Positions 45,951 through 59,374 of a DNA stretch of 64,000 nt are shown one piece after another; the stretch's first letter is position 1, and each line of letters opens with the position of its first letter. Made by a program: the position numbers and the translations under genes. Origin of the DNA: Icerya purchasi (Eukaryota; Arthropoda; Insecta; Hemiptera; Monophlebidae); contig CM077115.1 in the NCBI GenBank assembly GCA_039619475.1, positions 64,114,864 through 64,178,863 on the forward strand, given 5' to 3'. The notes below the pieces were generated by a model. That model had not been told where the DNA came from and did no database searches. It was given only the letters and a program-made list of their open reading frames with translations.

Positions 45951-48900
45951 TAATTAAGTTATGTCGTAATTCTTCTATTTACGACTTAAATACAATTACT
46001 TATTTTATTCGTATTTGTAGCTATTGATCTACTCTAATTAGATATACCTTTATTTCACTCTATTTTCCATGTTTTGCAAAATTTTAACTTTATACTGTTC
46101 ACTAGGTTATTTATTTTGCGGTTCATTTTTATATTTAAATTATTCCAAATTGTATTATTACAAAGTGTTTATATTTTGAGACTGTATCGAATTGCTTTGG
46201 AAATATTGTTTAAATGAGAATATTTACGTTCAAATGGATCAGCATTTGTCGATAGTAAAATTTTTCAATTCAAATGTTAACAATTTATTACGAAGCTGAT
46301 GAAAAGATTTATAATTGCAGTCAATTGATTGCAGACCTTTCTTTAATTTTGAAAGCTTTAAAATTGAAATCATTTTAAAATGGATAAAAAGACGTGTATT
46401 GATGGTGGAAAATGATTTTATATTATATATTTAAGGATGGTTTAAATTTTATTTCCACGATAATATTTCAGTTACCATCAGTAAGTCAACGATGATTTAT
46501 TATGATATTTGCCTCGAGCAGCTGTATAATGGATATTTATTTTATTGAATTATTATAATTGACGAGTGAAATTTTCGCTTCTTTAATAAATGATTTTTTA
46601 TCCGTGATGGGTGCAAAGTAATATTTTAAGCCCTTATTCAAATATTTCTTTCCATATAACTAGAAACTTACTAATCCTGTCTTATTCTCCGATTATCAAT
46701 TTCAGCGGTTTATTACCGTTTAACTTCTCTCTTCGATTATTGATATATTTTAAATTATTTTGCCATTCTCGCAAATCCTAAAAACTAGTGCTCTTTGGAA
46801 TGTGTTGTTGAAGGATTTATGGATGAAAAAAAAGAGGAAAAAGATACCAGACAAAATTTGAAAAAGACGAACATTACAATAATAGTGGTCAAAGAAAGGA
46901 AGAATTTTTAGAATATATCTTAAGATACAATGAATTTATTATTGTGATAATACGAGGCGAGAAACGGATGGAACAAGGAATAAAGAGAATTTCTAAATTA
47001 ACTAGTGTAGAGGGAAAGGACAGATAAAAATTGCCTTATACAAATATTACATACAATTTAAACGTAAAGCGTAAAATAGATAAAACTGGAATAAAGTAAG
47101 TGGAAATTACACTGAAAAGGGTACCAGAACTTATTGCTTTCAAGTAATGACGTTTTTAACAATTTTTCATCCATTTTTACTCCCGGTTTTCGTGTTCCTG
47201 ATAGTTTTTATGGAATTTTTGATGCCCACAAGTGATCGTTGTGGAGGCTTTTCGCAAGTACGATTTATTTTTTATCTGTACGTCAAATTTCATATTTATC
47301 AGACACAGAAGGAATTGAATATATTAAATTTTAAGAGACTCGTTTATTTTCGTAATTATATACATATTTTCGGGTGTATGCTTTAATAGTTTTTGCGAAA
47401 TCTTAAAAGTACCGACAAACTTAGCAAGATGTCAATAGTTTCAGCTTAAAAAGGTATCTATTTTAACTGAAATATTAATTTAACACTGTTCGTAGTAAAT
47501 AGTGTCATATCGAAACTAATGTGATTTGTAACGTATTAGACGTCGCTATGAAATTGGCAATTTAATTCGAAGTCGGAGAGATTCTACGTTGTTGCTCCGG
47601 GCGTTTGTTAAATGAGGTATCTGAGAGTTCATCCGTTATTTTATGGTTGGATGGACAATTTTACTTTGCAATTTTCAATCAGTTACGGTTGTTAACTTTA
47701 GTAACCAACGTCGTCACCGCTTTGTCCCGATGGTTATTTCGTAACCGTTTTTTATTATTAAATACAATTTTTAATTTTAGAAAAATTAGATTCAAGAGTC
47801 AGCCATGTATGAACAGCGGCGAATTTGGCGACGAGAGTAAGTCCCGAATTGGTGTTACCCAAAATGTTAATTGCGAAACCAGAAGTGTAATTAATTTATC
47901 ATTATCATTACTATTAACTACTTGAATTTGAAGAACCGAAATTTTTGGATTAAAAATTAGAGATATCGGTTTGTATTTCTGAGAGGCCTCGTCAAATTTC
48001 AGTATAATAGTAATATTAAATATATAATCCGATAAGGTGATTAAACTTAATTATAATATTTAAGAAATATATTTTTAAAAGGATGAAATGCATCGACGTT
48101 AAGAATGTACTGTTCGGTACATCTCTATTTGAGCTGTAAGTTCAATTCAATCATCAGAAAAGAACTCTAATGATGAAACTAGAAGTTATTTTCGGAGGTT
48201 AAAACAAGTTGATTACGTATACTGTAAGGGGAAAAAATAGAAAAAAATATTAACAACGATCTTGTTTTATGTTTAATTTAATCTACTGAATTGTCTTCAA
48301 GAGTAGTAATAATATTTTTTTAACGTAAAAGTAATCAGTTCGGAAAAAAGCTAAAATTTGAAATTCAACGAGTACATAATAAACGACATGTAATTATAAA
48401 GCAGCGAAATGTAATACCTTATTTATTTCTGAGCATAATTTACACAAGTTAGAATTTTTTAATGATTCATTTTATAAATTAATAGCTGCTAATCACGGCT
48501 TCGGGCGTGTGTTAATGCCCGTTTAAATATATACTTGGAAATGCATAAACAAATTTTTGTTTTATCTGGAATTATTTTTATGTAGAGATTTTTTCTCTCT
48601 TTTGGATGAAAGATGTTCATCACCGTCCAACAGAAAATCGTCTTCACGTTTCATATTTAATTAAAGATTATTGATCTTTCTATAATTTGTCGTGATGTAA
48701 CAAAAAGTTTCGCTCAGCTAAACAGCACTCACAACCATCATTTTGAAAGGGCTTAGTTATTCACACGGTGATCTATAATTACACATTTAGGAGAACAGCA
48801 TCATGTCTTTCAACACATTTTATTAAAATTAATTTATTATTACAATAGTTGGGTAAGGATTTTAAGTTTGAGTATAAATACCATTCGCGGTAGCAAATAT

Positions 48901-49204
48901 TAGAAGTTCCGTTGCAGCACTTTTCATTTCTCTGTAAAAATAATAGAAAACTAACGAATACAGCAGCTAGGTTAGGAGGGAGACTTGTATGTTTAGATCA
49001 TGTCATGGAGGTTCGATGATTTCAATAACGCAAAAAGTGAAGTAACAGAACGCGTGTATTTACTTATGCCAGAAATTAATTAAATGCTATCTAAAGTTTA
49101 TTATTTACCATAGTAATCATATTATTTAAATTTTCACGTTTAATTTATATTTACCGTGGTAATGATTTTATTTAAAATTTTATAAAAATTATTATTTTTT
49201 TTTT
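45951..49204. other. Gene-free AT-rich stretch
   Basis: No domain, RNA gene or bounded element is recognisable. A purine-rich patch at about 46820-47110 may be an eroded antisense retroelement. The 106-codon frame at 47605-47925 has no recognisable motif. Confidence 0.4.
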
Positions 49205-49440
49205 AATCGTCTCATATACATTTCTGTACCGCTGGTCTCATCTCAACTACTTAAAGCCTCATATTTCGCGAAGAAGAGGGGGTAGAAAACTCAGGCATAC
49301 CTTAAAACCTTCATTTGGACAATACGAATACACTTTTAAAATTTTAGCATAATCCGTCCAGCGGTACAGGAATGCGTACAGGACAAACAAACATCCGTTT
49401 TTATATATCTATATTTATAAATATAATTTATTAGAGTTAT
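49205..49440. repeat. Inverted repeat around an RTE-like 3' tail
   Basis: CGTCTCATATACATTTCTGT..CCGCTGG at 49206-49234 is repeated inverted as CCAGCGGTACAGGAATGCGT at about 49358-49378. The right copy runs into GGACAAACAAACATCCG and an AT-rich tail. A 'GTACAG..ACAAACAAACATCC' ending followed by short AT repeats is typical of RTE-type LINEs and of SINEs that use them. Probably two short tail copies head to head. Confidence 0.5.
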
Positions 49441-50764
49441 CTTCGCAATAAAAGTCAAGTTATTGTAAGTTAAAAATTTCTACAACGATATAATAGTTTT
49501 GTAGCTTGTAAATTAATTTCAAGAATAAATCGATTTTATTAATTCATTAATTACGAAACGCGTTTATTAAATATCAGAAATTTTTCAATACCAACTATAT
49601 TTAAATTATAATTATCGTTTTTTATTTATAGTCGCTTTTTAGAGCTACTTTTTATCGGTTTACAGTTGTACGTGCTTTCTAAAATTATGATTGACATTTG
49701 GTTTAAAAATTTATATTTTCATTCGATTTTTGAATATCGCACAGAGAACTATGTATGTAGAATTTCGGGGAGGTTACATCCTTTTCATGGATTTTCCAAT
49801 GAAAATGACGATTGTGTGATTCATTGGGGATTTACGTGAATATCGTTTTTCACATAGGTTGACCAAAAATTACTGCAACTGTTGCGATTGTGCAACACAA
49901 GCACGCATTCCAGCGATGCGATTCTAACGTCATCTTGAGGTGTAATCATTTTTCCGTAACACAAAAAATCAAGTCGCCAGATGCAACGTGAAATTCACCT
50001 TACGATCGTTTGTAGAAGTGTATATTTGTGTGACGTGGAAATATCAATTCTGAACAAAAGTGTCGTGCTCCTTGTGACCATATTCCGTATCCTTTTTTAA
50101 TACTTGAGAAGTGACACCGAACGAAAATATCTGCGGATTAAAGACCCGCGAATGCTTTGGTACGCTCACCAAAAGGAAAATTTGAATCATGATGTCAAAT
50201 TTTGCGATTTCTGACTGTTTCCGATGCAGTAAAAACTATCTCTGATCGCGCAAACGATCGTGTAATGAAAATTTTCAAGTCTTTTTCTTCGGCCGACTTC
50301 GGTAAAATATTTGAAAAAGCGATCGAACGATCGGAGGAATAGCTAACAAATAACCGTATTTTGAAAAAGAATAACACGTACGTAACGGCGAATAGAGTTA
50401 CGCAGCTTTCAGGTTTTCTTATCTTCGATTCAAAAAAATATGTTACCTTTGAGCGGTTTAAAATAACCGCTTCCTGCGACATGTAAAGCCCTGATTTTTG
50501 ATAAATTTTAAAAAATTATTTTACTTCAAGGCGACGTTTAATTATCGCCGAAAGAGTGCACGGTTGTTGCGCAGCTGCTACAGTCTCACTCGTTTTTGGT
50601 CGGCTCATGTAAACAGTTTTTAGCTGCAAATATTTTAAATTGGAAAGAGGCGATTTATATGTTTTCTATTCGAAAGTTGAATATCATACAGTACCGCTTT
50701 GGTAAGAGTTAGATTATTCGGATGATGTGAGTTAATTTATGTAAGTTGACTTAAAAAAAAAAAA
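49441..50764. other. Gene-free stretch
   Basis: No recognisable gene. A 95-codon minus-strand frame (50482-50195) shows no known motif. Confidence 0.4.
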
Positions 50765-52300
50765 AAAAAAATGAACGTGCCTCGGGGCACAGGGCAAAAG
50801 CAAATCTTCAAAGGTATTTTCCCCAACTTCGATTTAAAGTTATAGTATTAGTACCAAATTTACCAAGAGTAAGAACTAAGTGGGAAGATCTGTGGTTCTT
50901 ACGAGCATATATATCTATAAAGTTTCACTTATGTAAAGAAAAATAGAAACAACTAAAAAAAATTAATGCATTTGTTTTATTAATGTTTTCATTGATTGTT
51001 GGATTTCATAAAAGATACAATAGGCTTATGGTAACTAAAATATGAAATTTAAGTTTTTGATGTCATTTTATCAATATAATATCTAGAAAATACTGCATCA
51101 ATGGTAGTTCCGTACTTTGTTGTTGATTTATTTGGATTATTATTAATGTTTAATTGAAGTTCGGTTTGAAGAAATTCTATTAAAAGCAAAGAATTGTCTG
51201 ATGCAAAATTGATGTTGAAGTCTCCAGCTAATATCATCGGAAGTGTGTGTAAATTTTCTTTTAATAATCTTGAACCATCGTGAGTTTCGGAGAAATAATA
51301 AATGGCGATAACAATTATTTCTTTTCCATCTTCCGTCTTACATTGAATAGCACATGTTTGACCAAAATCTAATTTCGTAATATTTTGTGTATTGACATAT
51401 CAATATTAAAAGCAACAATATTTGACTTATCGTTTCTATTGCGATAAACTGCAACCCCTCCTGCTCGAACGTTCCGGCATTTAATTTTCACGATGCAATC
51501 GAAATTTGGTATGTGTCGATGTTATCGTCATTATTCATCCACGTTTCTGTTAAGATTAAAATGTGGCTTGCTTCAGTTGCAGTTCCTTTGAGATCATTGA
51601 CATTCTCTCTCTATATGCTCGATGCCTTTCTTTTTCCGATTCTATTTTAAGTTCTAATAAATTTCTTTTCTTTTTTTTTCTTTTTCTTTGATATATACAT
51701 ATATCTCTTAAAGTGGTATAAAATGCAATAACATGCAACATAAATTTTAATTCGATATATATTTCTGGCTAGGCAAGGCCGTGTCCAGGGGGAGGGGGGT
51801 AACTCTATTAGAACTGAAATAGTTATTATAAATGCACAACATCTGGAAAAATCAAAAATTTAAAATAAATATTGATGTTTTTTTTTAGGGAGTTGTTACA
51901 TAAAAAAAAAACAAAAAAACAAAACAAAATATGCTTCATATTTTTAGGTACTTCATTAATATTTTATGCAAAATTTTTTATTATGGGTATAATCAGTAAC
52001 ATATGTAATTTTATTAATGTTTATACGGTAATTCATTTATGTAAATTATTAATAGTATGAATATTAGTGAAAAATGTATTATTATTTATAAAATAAATAT
52101 GCGAAGAAAATTTTCAAAACCGCCCTTTTCAAAATTCTGGGCACGGCCCTGTGGCTAGGTGTCTATTACGAATTTTTAGATGTATTAAGAACTATTAGTT
52201 ATTCATAATGTGTATGCTTGCTCGCTCGTTTGTTTTTTGTGTTAACTGCCTATATATTTATATTTATATGAAGTTTCACTTCAAAAAAAGAAACCTCTAT
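50765..52300 (-). mobile_element. Helentron/Helitron-like element remnant with EEP endonuclease, copy 2
   Basis: Paralogue of 10080-11275, interrupted by a MITE at 51774-52151. On the minus strand the EEP endonuclease domain is readable across frames: HILILTETWMNNDDNI (catalytic Glu box, about 51560), RNVRAGGVAVYRN, MILAGDFNINFASD (the intact GDFN box, from 51237), YGTTIDAVFSRY, and YFSYHKPIVSF-type sequence after a frameshift. Near the 3' end GTGCCCCGAGGCAC (50777-50790, minus strand) forms a 5-bp hairpin, and GAAGTTTCACTTC lies at 52270-52282. Terminal hairpins and this kind of endonuclease suggest a Helentron; a LINE endonuclease is the alternative. Boundaries are approximate. Confidence 0.65.
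51774..52151. mobile_element. hAT-type MITE, 378 bp, 8-bp TSD
   Basis: The ends CAAGGCCGTGTCCAG and (other strand) CAGGGCCGTGCCCAG are inverted repeats. TGGCTAGG lies on both sides (51766-51773 and 52152-52159). The paralogous copy at 11.1 kb has the unoccupied site (CTGACTATGTGTCTATT), so the insertion is proven by comparison. No coding capacity beyond a 62-codon AT-rich frame. Confidence 0.95.
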
Positions 52301-53405
52301 GATACACCGATTCCATAGACCGAATTAAACATAAATAGATAGCCGATGGCCTGACATAATAAGAAGTTGAATAGCATGTAGCATCTGCTGTTTCGAGGTT
52401 TTGTTTAGAAAGAGAACATATGTCAGAGCTCTATCACTTAGGAGACAATTAAAGAAAATAATTATTATCTTCCGGCGAGAAGACTTTCCTAGTAACTTCT
52501 CTGAAAACAAACTCATTCGTACTCGATCCCGTACTCGGGGCAGAAAGTTTGATTTAACGACTTTCGCGAGACAAATCCGCTGTTGCGCCATATTTTTATA
52601 GGGCAAAGTTGCTACTTTCTTCTTGCAGAAATTGTCGGTCCGCTGCTTTCCCGGATCACCGTAGGAGCTGTTTTAATAACGATAATTCCGGGAATACAAC
52701 TGCGATGCAGCGGAATGGCAGCAATAGCGAATAGAAGGCGAGTTTAAGCGGGAAAGAATATTATTCCAAGTCGTTTTTCTTCGGTTACTTTTGCTGTAAA
52801 TCATCCACGTTTCGCCAAGTTCCAGCAGGAAAAGCTCCCTCGCCCCTCAAGTAATGGACCATTGTGAGTGCCAGAAGCCGTAACATAGTAGTCAAGTTGA
52901 AATTTCTTCCGTACGAAACTTGGCGTTGGATTTCGTCTCTCATTTAGGCCGACCGGAATTGTCGGTTGCAGCGATTCAAATGCGCAAGTATATCCGTTAT
53001 TATTTATGATGATGTTAAATTTCAGAAATGCTAGCAGCTTGTTTGTGAACCGAATGAACTTTAAGATATAGGATGGCACGCACCGAAATACCATTTCTCG
53101 TCACCAAAATTTTTTACAGAAATTTTTTATTCAAATCAATTTTTAATTATAGCCAGTAAAACTTATGTAGTTTCTATAAATACGCGAATTTCTTCAATGC
53201 ACTTTATGCAATTCGATATTAGTTGTGTAATAAATCAGTTTTTCTCTTTATATATTTATCATTAAGTTGTATGTACATCTATAATAATGTATATTTTATA
53301 TATATAACATATATCAGGAGTCGACAAAGTTGAGGGTGTTCAGAGGGATCGCCAACCGGGAACCTATACCTGAAACAATAAGAAAAGGTAGGAAACAATT
53401 ATATT
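52301..53405. other. Gene-free stretch, moderately CpG-rich at 52470-53060
   Basis: Both strands have open frames of 66-97 codons, but none has a recognisable motif, and the overlapping pairs look like chance in a less AT-rich segment. Could be an eroded element or a regulatory region. Confidence 0.35.
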
Positions 53406-53409
53406 TTGA

Positions 53410-54645
53410 TCTAATCAGTTATTGTTATTAGAAGCAACAAATGTTGTGAATAACGTGTGAAGAAGAAAAGGACAGGATACAAGAGGCGCAATACAGAGTG
53501 GAAGATCAAGTCTTAACAAATTGGAATACGAAGTAGAACGTTCAATAGAATGAAATAAACACTCAAAGACTACATGATTGGCGTTGCAAGAGTGGTTAAA
53601 ACGTAGGCCAGTAATGAAGACAACAACAACGGAAAGACGAAGTAAAGGAAACAAAAGAAACAAGCATTAGCTGGAAGATTAGGTTGAACAGACAAATAAA
53701 AGAAACAAGCTTTAGAAAAAGAGGTATATTCAACTAAAATCTGAGATAAAAGTTAACAGGGTAGGGATAACTTAGAGAATGATTTTTTTTTTAAAAATAG
53801 ATGGGAAGAACTAGCGACCCGAGCCAAAGAATTTGCCGCTTCATTACCAAAGATGCCCAAATGGCTAGGAACCTATAGTAAATCAATATGAATGGAATGG
53901 AGGAAAGAAAGAATGTGAATAAATGAACGTCTATAGAGAATAGTAAAATTACAGAAATGATCAGGTAGGGGAGTGTAGATGGCCTGAAGGGCGCTCATGG
54001 GCTCTCAAGTAATCGAAAAATCTAACAGTAATGGGACGCAGGATAGCTAGACATGAAAAAAAGATTTTGACAAGTTAAAATTTGGGGGGATAAAAGAAGC
54101 ACCGACTCCATTCAGCCTCTTCGAACCACATACATAAATACGATTACATGAAAAGGAAATAGGAAATTGATAGCACTGTGGAATTGCTGTCAAATGAGGG
54201 CTTAAATTTTTATAGTAAAGGTATAATAAACATCTTACGAGAATAGCAGAGTTCGGCAAAGTTGAATAAAGAGTAGGGCAGATTTTTAAAGGAAATTATA
54301 TAAGGACGAACTAAAATGACGGGATTCTTTTAGGAGTGAAATGCCAATTTTTGGAAATGGAAAGGAAGGAACGAATAAGAGTAGACGACGATTAGCAATG
54401 GAACGATACGATAGTCTAAATAAGATCCGCGAATAAACAGGGATGGCATATTAGATTCAGCAAAAACTGTTGGAATTGGAGAGAACTGAAGGGTATACAG
54501 GCTTAGTCGAAGGCAAGAACTTTGAATTATGTCTAATTTACAGAGATGAGACTTAAAAACATAGCCATAAAGAAAAAAGAAATGGATGATGGACTTATGT
54601 AGAGAACTAAGGATATAAAGATCCGTGACATTGCGCTGCAGATGC
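53410..54645 (-). pseudogene. LINE ORF2 remnant: RT end, RNase H and C-terminal cluster
   Basis: Reading the minus strand from 54640 gives the RT thumb/connection region: LCKLDIIQSSCLRL and SPIPTVFAESNMPSLFIRGS (family pattern LD-QN-ALR-GA-TSP). Then comes the RNase H box VPSHLGIFGNEAANSLARVA (about 53860-53810), and the C-terminal RFNHSCNANHVVFECLF and YSNLL segments (53600-53430). Many stops and small deletions. Same family as 1257-1673 and 41580-42535. It is the most complete of the three copies and gives the order RT - RNase H - C-H-C cluster, as in I/Jockey-related LINEs. Confidence 0.85.
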
Positions 54646-55775
54646 GCGTCAGTTTTACGTATATATTGTAAAAATTGAGCATTCTTAGTTTAGTTATGCT
54701 AGTTAGTCGTTAATACTCTTGAAACGCCTACACCAGATTTGGGACCTGATACATTTCTATCTGCGAATATTTGATAAATCATAAAGTTGAGTTTGGTTTG
54801 CGTTCATTCATACTTGTTGGGTTACCGCTAGGTTATCGGCATTGAACTTATGTAGTGTAGCTCGTTGACGTAGATGTTTAGCCTCTGCTGATGACGCAAT
54901 AAGGACAACGTGGACATTTAGTACCACAAAATTCACGTCACAGAATATAGTAGACTATATTTCTGTACTTTAGAAACGTCGTCCCATACGTTATAACTCC
55001 AAAAGTGTATGTAGAGCGCAAAAACCAATCTCATTTATAGTGTGAGAATTCGAAATCTAACCCGGATTTTTCTTCCAAAAGACCTAAATTTTACCCTACT
55101 TCAAAATCCCTCCTCACACACTGAGTTCGAATAATCTGACGGGATTTTCAAATTCTAACCCAAATTAAGTCTCAGAGTTTAAAATTCACCCTTTCCCGAA
55201 GACCCTTAGCCTGTACCTGATTACTAATCTGTACATCTGCCTCAGATATACGGCTCAGGTTCTGAACACATACTTGGGAGGAACTCTAAATTTATATTAC
55301 TTAGACAGAGCCCATCTAGTGGTAACCAGCTCTCCATTTTTAACAACATGAATTAAAAATTCATACTTACACCTTAAAATTAACCCCAGCTATCCCTTCC
55401 TCCTATTGCCTTACATGTTCAGTAATCAAAAAGGTATCTCCCTAGAGAAGGGCTCCAATTCCTGTTTCGTATTCCACCGTCTATTTTCTAAACTATTGCC
55501 AAATCTAAAACTAACCGTCTTCATTCATTCACATACACGACCATATCACATTGTTACGGCGCATATACTTGCATATATAATCCTTGTTATCGCTCTTATC
55601 ACTAACCGCTCTTTTTCTGAGAATCGCGGAGAAATTCTCCTCCTTATCCAGCAGTTTGTTCCTAGAATTCCGATCATATGCTAATGTTGTAGAATTAGCC
55701 TAGGTGTATTTTTCCATTTCTAAAAATTAACGCTATCCTCCTATCCTAAAATTTCTCATCTTCCGTAATATTTAT

Positions 55776-55870
55776 TTATTTTTTCTGAGCCCGCCGAAGC
55801 CTCAAAGGCGAAGCCTTATCTCAGTCGCTGTGGAAACCCACCATCACAGCTATCATATTGATGCCAGAGG
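55776..55870 (-). repeat. Possible LINE 3' UTR end
   Basis: On the minus strand, GGCTTCGCCTTTGAGGCTTC and GGCGGGCTCAG followed by AAAAAATAAATAAAT resembles the GC-rich-then-AAATAAAT ends of the LINEs near 3255 and 15690. No ORF is attached. Confidence 0.35.
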
Positions 55871-56954
55871 TTAATAATATGTAAACGTATATTTTTCAAT
55901 TTTTAATCTCTAATCAGTGTTTTACTATTTTATTTTTTTCATTTTAAAGATTATTTCATTTATTAGGCAATTAAATATTGGACGGTTAATAAAAAGTAAC
56001 GATTTCGCAAGGTGAGGTACAATTCTCTGAGAGTGCTTAATGAGATCGAATTTTGATACTAGGAATCCAAATTTTGATTCGTAGCATGTGCCGTTTTACA
56101 TTTTTACATTTTCAACGTATGAATATTTTCGAAATATACAGTATCGTTTGCGGGTAGTCTTTGTCATTTTAGAGCGATTTGCAGAAATGTAATGGTATTG
56201 CATAAGTTTTTGTGACTAGGGAACCATTATAGAATTGTGGTTACAGGAACAAATCCGGTTACAGAGTGAAAGAGAGTGAGATAATAAAAATATGTGTTCC
56301 GTCATGACGGATCTTTACAGTGATCACGGTTTGATATATAATCGACTTTATATCTTTTTTAGAGAAAAGTTTTAAGAATTGTGAGAATGTGATATGCATC
56401 TATCGAAATGTGGAATGGTGCATTCCATTAGAAATGTGAAACTGCGCTAGCTGTCCACATTCTTGAAATGTTTAAATAAATGATCCCTGAATGAATGTCT
56501 TACATGTCTGTATAGTGCATTGAGGATAAATGGTAAAACGAAAAAACTTCCTCAATGAGGCAGTATGACGTAATTAAAGCATAATCGCAGACGGTGATGA
56601 TAATAATGGTAAAATCGTGAAATTGAAGGTACAGAGCTGAGAAAATACGCATAATATGTAAATAAAACAGACACATTCTTCTTTTCGCACATTTATTATT
56701 ATTTCAAAACTTTTTACAATATGTCATACAAAATGTATCACATGCGTATATGTAAACTTTAATGTAATATAATATAATATGATGCAATGGAACATAATAC
56801 ATCTCTTTTTCACTTTCATTTTATTCATTTTTTTTTTTTTTTTTATTTCATCAGTTGTAACGGTACTTGCTGTTACTAATTTAACAATTTTAATTTTACC
56901 CAAGGATGCCACCCACGAGTTTCTAACGAGCTCATGGGTTTAAATTAGAAATTT

Positions 56955-57010
56955 ATAAAATTTTTATTATTATGATTATGATTATGATTATTATTATTAT
57001 TATTATTATT
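56955..57010 (+). repeat. (ATT)n microsatellite
   Basis: About 17 ATT/ATG-type triplets, with three GATTAT variants at the start. Confidence 0.9.
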
Positions 57011-58927
57011 AAAATTGATGAAGAGGTGATCTGTTTTAAGGTATATTGTTTAAACCTACACCGATCTTTCTGGAACGGTCAACCGCTGTAAATACAATTG
57101 TTAACGAATACGTATATATAATTCGAGTAATTAAATATAATATGATTTATACGTATCACTGCGACGACTGCGGGTTGTTCCGATGGTTCTTGATGACAGG
57201 CAGGCGTGTGTAGGAAATTCCGTCCTGAATTGGCGGCGAACGAGGAGAGGAGACACGATATTCGAAATTATTATACCAATTTTAATTGACCAGACTTTTC
57301 TGTGATTTAAACTATAGTGTTCCGAGAACAATGAAAATGAAACGGTTAGTACGTTTGACTACTGCACGTGAGTGTAACGAATTCGATCTTGACCTGAGAC
57401 CCTCTTCCTTTACTGGAGATCTATCGTTGACTCGAGCTCTATCGTTGACCAACTCCAAACTTTAAGTCTGGCTCGCATCCTCCTTTGCGAATTCTCTAAT
57501 TTTCCATTTTTTCTGCTAAGTTCGCTCCTCCGCGTTCGATATGCTAATCAGTGCCGTTCGATCAGCCACCATCGCGCGCATCACTTAAAGGTGACATCGA
57601 AAGACAGTAATCACCCGCAACCGGCAACTGGTTTCCATTCACACACCCATTCCTACTCGTACCACATTTTCGATAATTATAAAATTTATTTTTATATTAT
57701 TATTTAGTTGTTCATTTATCTATTTTTTGATTTCTTTCTTTTTCTTTTTATTTATTTATTTTTATCGAGCCATGTAATGGTCACATTACACAGTATTAAA
57801 CGTTTTTCTAATTTACCAAAAACTCTAATCCCTTCATACCAACTTCCCTTTTGCGTGTCGTACATAATATTTTTTTTATTTTATTTTATTATCATGTTTT
57901 AAAGTTCGCTGAATGTTCTAAACAACCAAAGCACATTGTCGTTCACATGCATGTCGATTCCAATTCTTTGAAGTGTTAATTTTGATTTGTCTATGCCACC
58001 GCGGAGTTTATCCCCGCGGAAGTAAAATATCAAAATTTAATTGTCGTCATTATTATTATTATGATTATTATTGTTCACGCTCAAAGATATGAATTATGAC
58101 TTAATGTTTTATTGAAAAATGCCGACTGAAAAAAAAACCCACAAAAACCCAGTAATTGAAATGATTAAAATATAAAATAATTAGCGACTAATAAATATAC
58201 ACATATAAATTTTATACATATCTTGCGATCGGGTGTTGATGCGGATATGCGATGATGGCGGTCTGTTGGTTCTTTTCGTCTTTTCCGGTCGTAGAAAACT
58301 CGGTACGAGATAGCGTTCGATCGGATCGTTTGAAAATTGAAAAAAATCAATAATTTTTCGAGAGATAATATGCGAAGTAATTACGACTCTATTTGATTTT
58401 TTAAAACGAATTAACGGGAGAGTCTGGCACAACGTCGTATACCACCGGAAAAAGCTCGCGATTCCAATTATTTTTTCTTTTTCGAGCAACCGAGAACCAA
58501 CTCCTTTCCAGAACTAATTAATCCGACCAATTCCATTGCCTGGCGGTGGTTCTTCTAGCACTGCCCCCTACGTCTCTTCACCACCCGTTTCTTTTACATC
58601 ATTCCGTGACGTAACATCACGGCTTGCACCACGATTACCTCTAGCCGACCACTGAATCACACTATACGCACACTTTCACTTCTTATTTGATAATTTAATT
58701 ATTTTAATTTTTACTCTATTTATTGATTTGCATTTATACATGTAATGTACACAATTGTAAGATTGTATTATGAAACAAATTTTTTAAAATAATTTTTTAT
58801 CATCCACCACTAAATTATTGTTTTTTATTTATTTATTTTTTATTTTTCGAAGCACACCGAGGACAATCTACGAAAGCACATATAGTGTAATATGTCTACA
58901 ATAACCTCTTATGAAGTTTTAAAATTA

Positions 58928-59004
58928 GTTGTCGCGATCTCCTAGTTGCTAGAGCGCTTGATTTCCGTTACAGAAGTCACGGGTTCGATCCCGGGAGACG
59001 ACAG
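58928..59004 (+). repeat. tRNA-derived SINE head (tRNA-like sequence)
   Basis: The 76 bp fold loosely like a tRNA. The ends GTTGTC and GACGAC pair (one G-T), a D-arm-like CTCCTAGTTGCTAGAG is present, and GGGTTCGATCCC is a good B box of RNA polymerase III promoters. The anticodon stem (CTTGA..TACAG) no longer pairs well and the T stem has a mismatch. It is therefore more likely the head of a SINE or a tRNA pseudogene than a working tRNA. The sequence after it is A-rich. Confidence 0.7.
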
Positions 59005-59374
59005 AAATTATTGCGAAAATTTAAATTAAAATACTCGCTAATAGTCACATGGAAGGCAGTAGTGGTAACCTACCATGTACACCATCATATACGCGCTAGT
59101 TAGTACACAGCATATATACACGGGCTGCACATGTAGAGCGATAAATCAGTCACTATATCAGTTGCAAGTGTAGTCTTGTGTGTACACTGGCGTTGCATAT
59201 AGCAATTGCCAAGAATGCTACCTATTTTGTACAGCTAGATTGTACACAGACAGGTAGTTTTGATGCTCGAGATCGAGCTAACGAAATGTAAGAGAAGAGA
59301 TACGAAGAGTCTCCAAGTATACTATCAAACTACCTAAATTAATATCACACGTCTTTTTTCCCTCCTATCATAAG
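59005..59374. other. Unassigned sequence between SINE head and LINE
   Basis: Could be SINE body followed by LINE ORF upstream sequence; no motif allows a decision. Confidence 0.3.

Larger units (their letters stand above)
54646..58920. other. Gene-free stretch (4.3 kb)
   Basis: No gene is recognisable. About 55020-55690 is pyrimidine-rich on the plus strand, with one 92-codon frame (55406-55684) of unknown nature. About 55776-55870 looks like a LINE 3' end. 56955-57010 is an ATT-type microsatellite. 57130-57680 and 58490-58670 are less AT-rich, with no motif beyond a short CTATCGTTGAC direct repeat at about 57421-57448. CCGCGG inverted repeats lie at about 57998-58020. Confidence 0.35.

Noticed and set aside
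47605..47925. 106-codon frame downstream of the hnRNP gene
   Set aside because: No motif and no exon signals; composition fits random AT-rich sequence.
52325..52606. Overlapping open frames on both strands at 52.3-52.6 kb
   Set aside because: Neither shows a domain; overlap on both strands is expected by chance in a less AT-rich stretch.
58928..59004. Functional tRNA gene
   Set aside because: The anticodon stem does not pair and the T stem has a mismatch; a SINE head is more likely.
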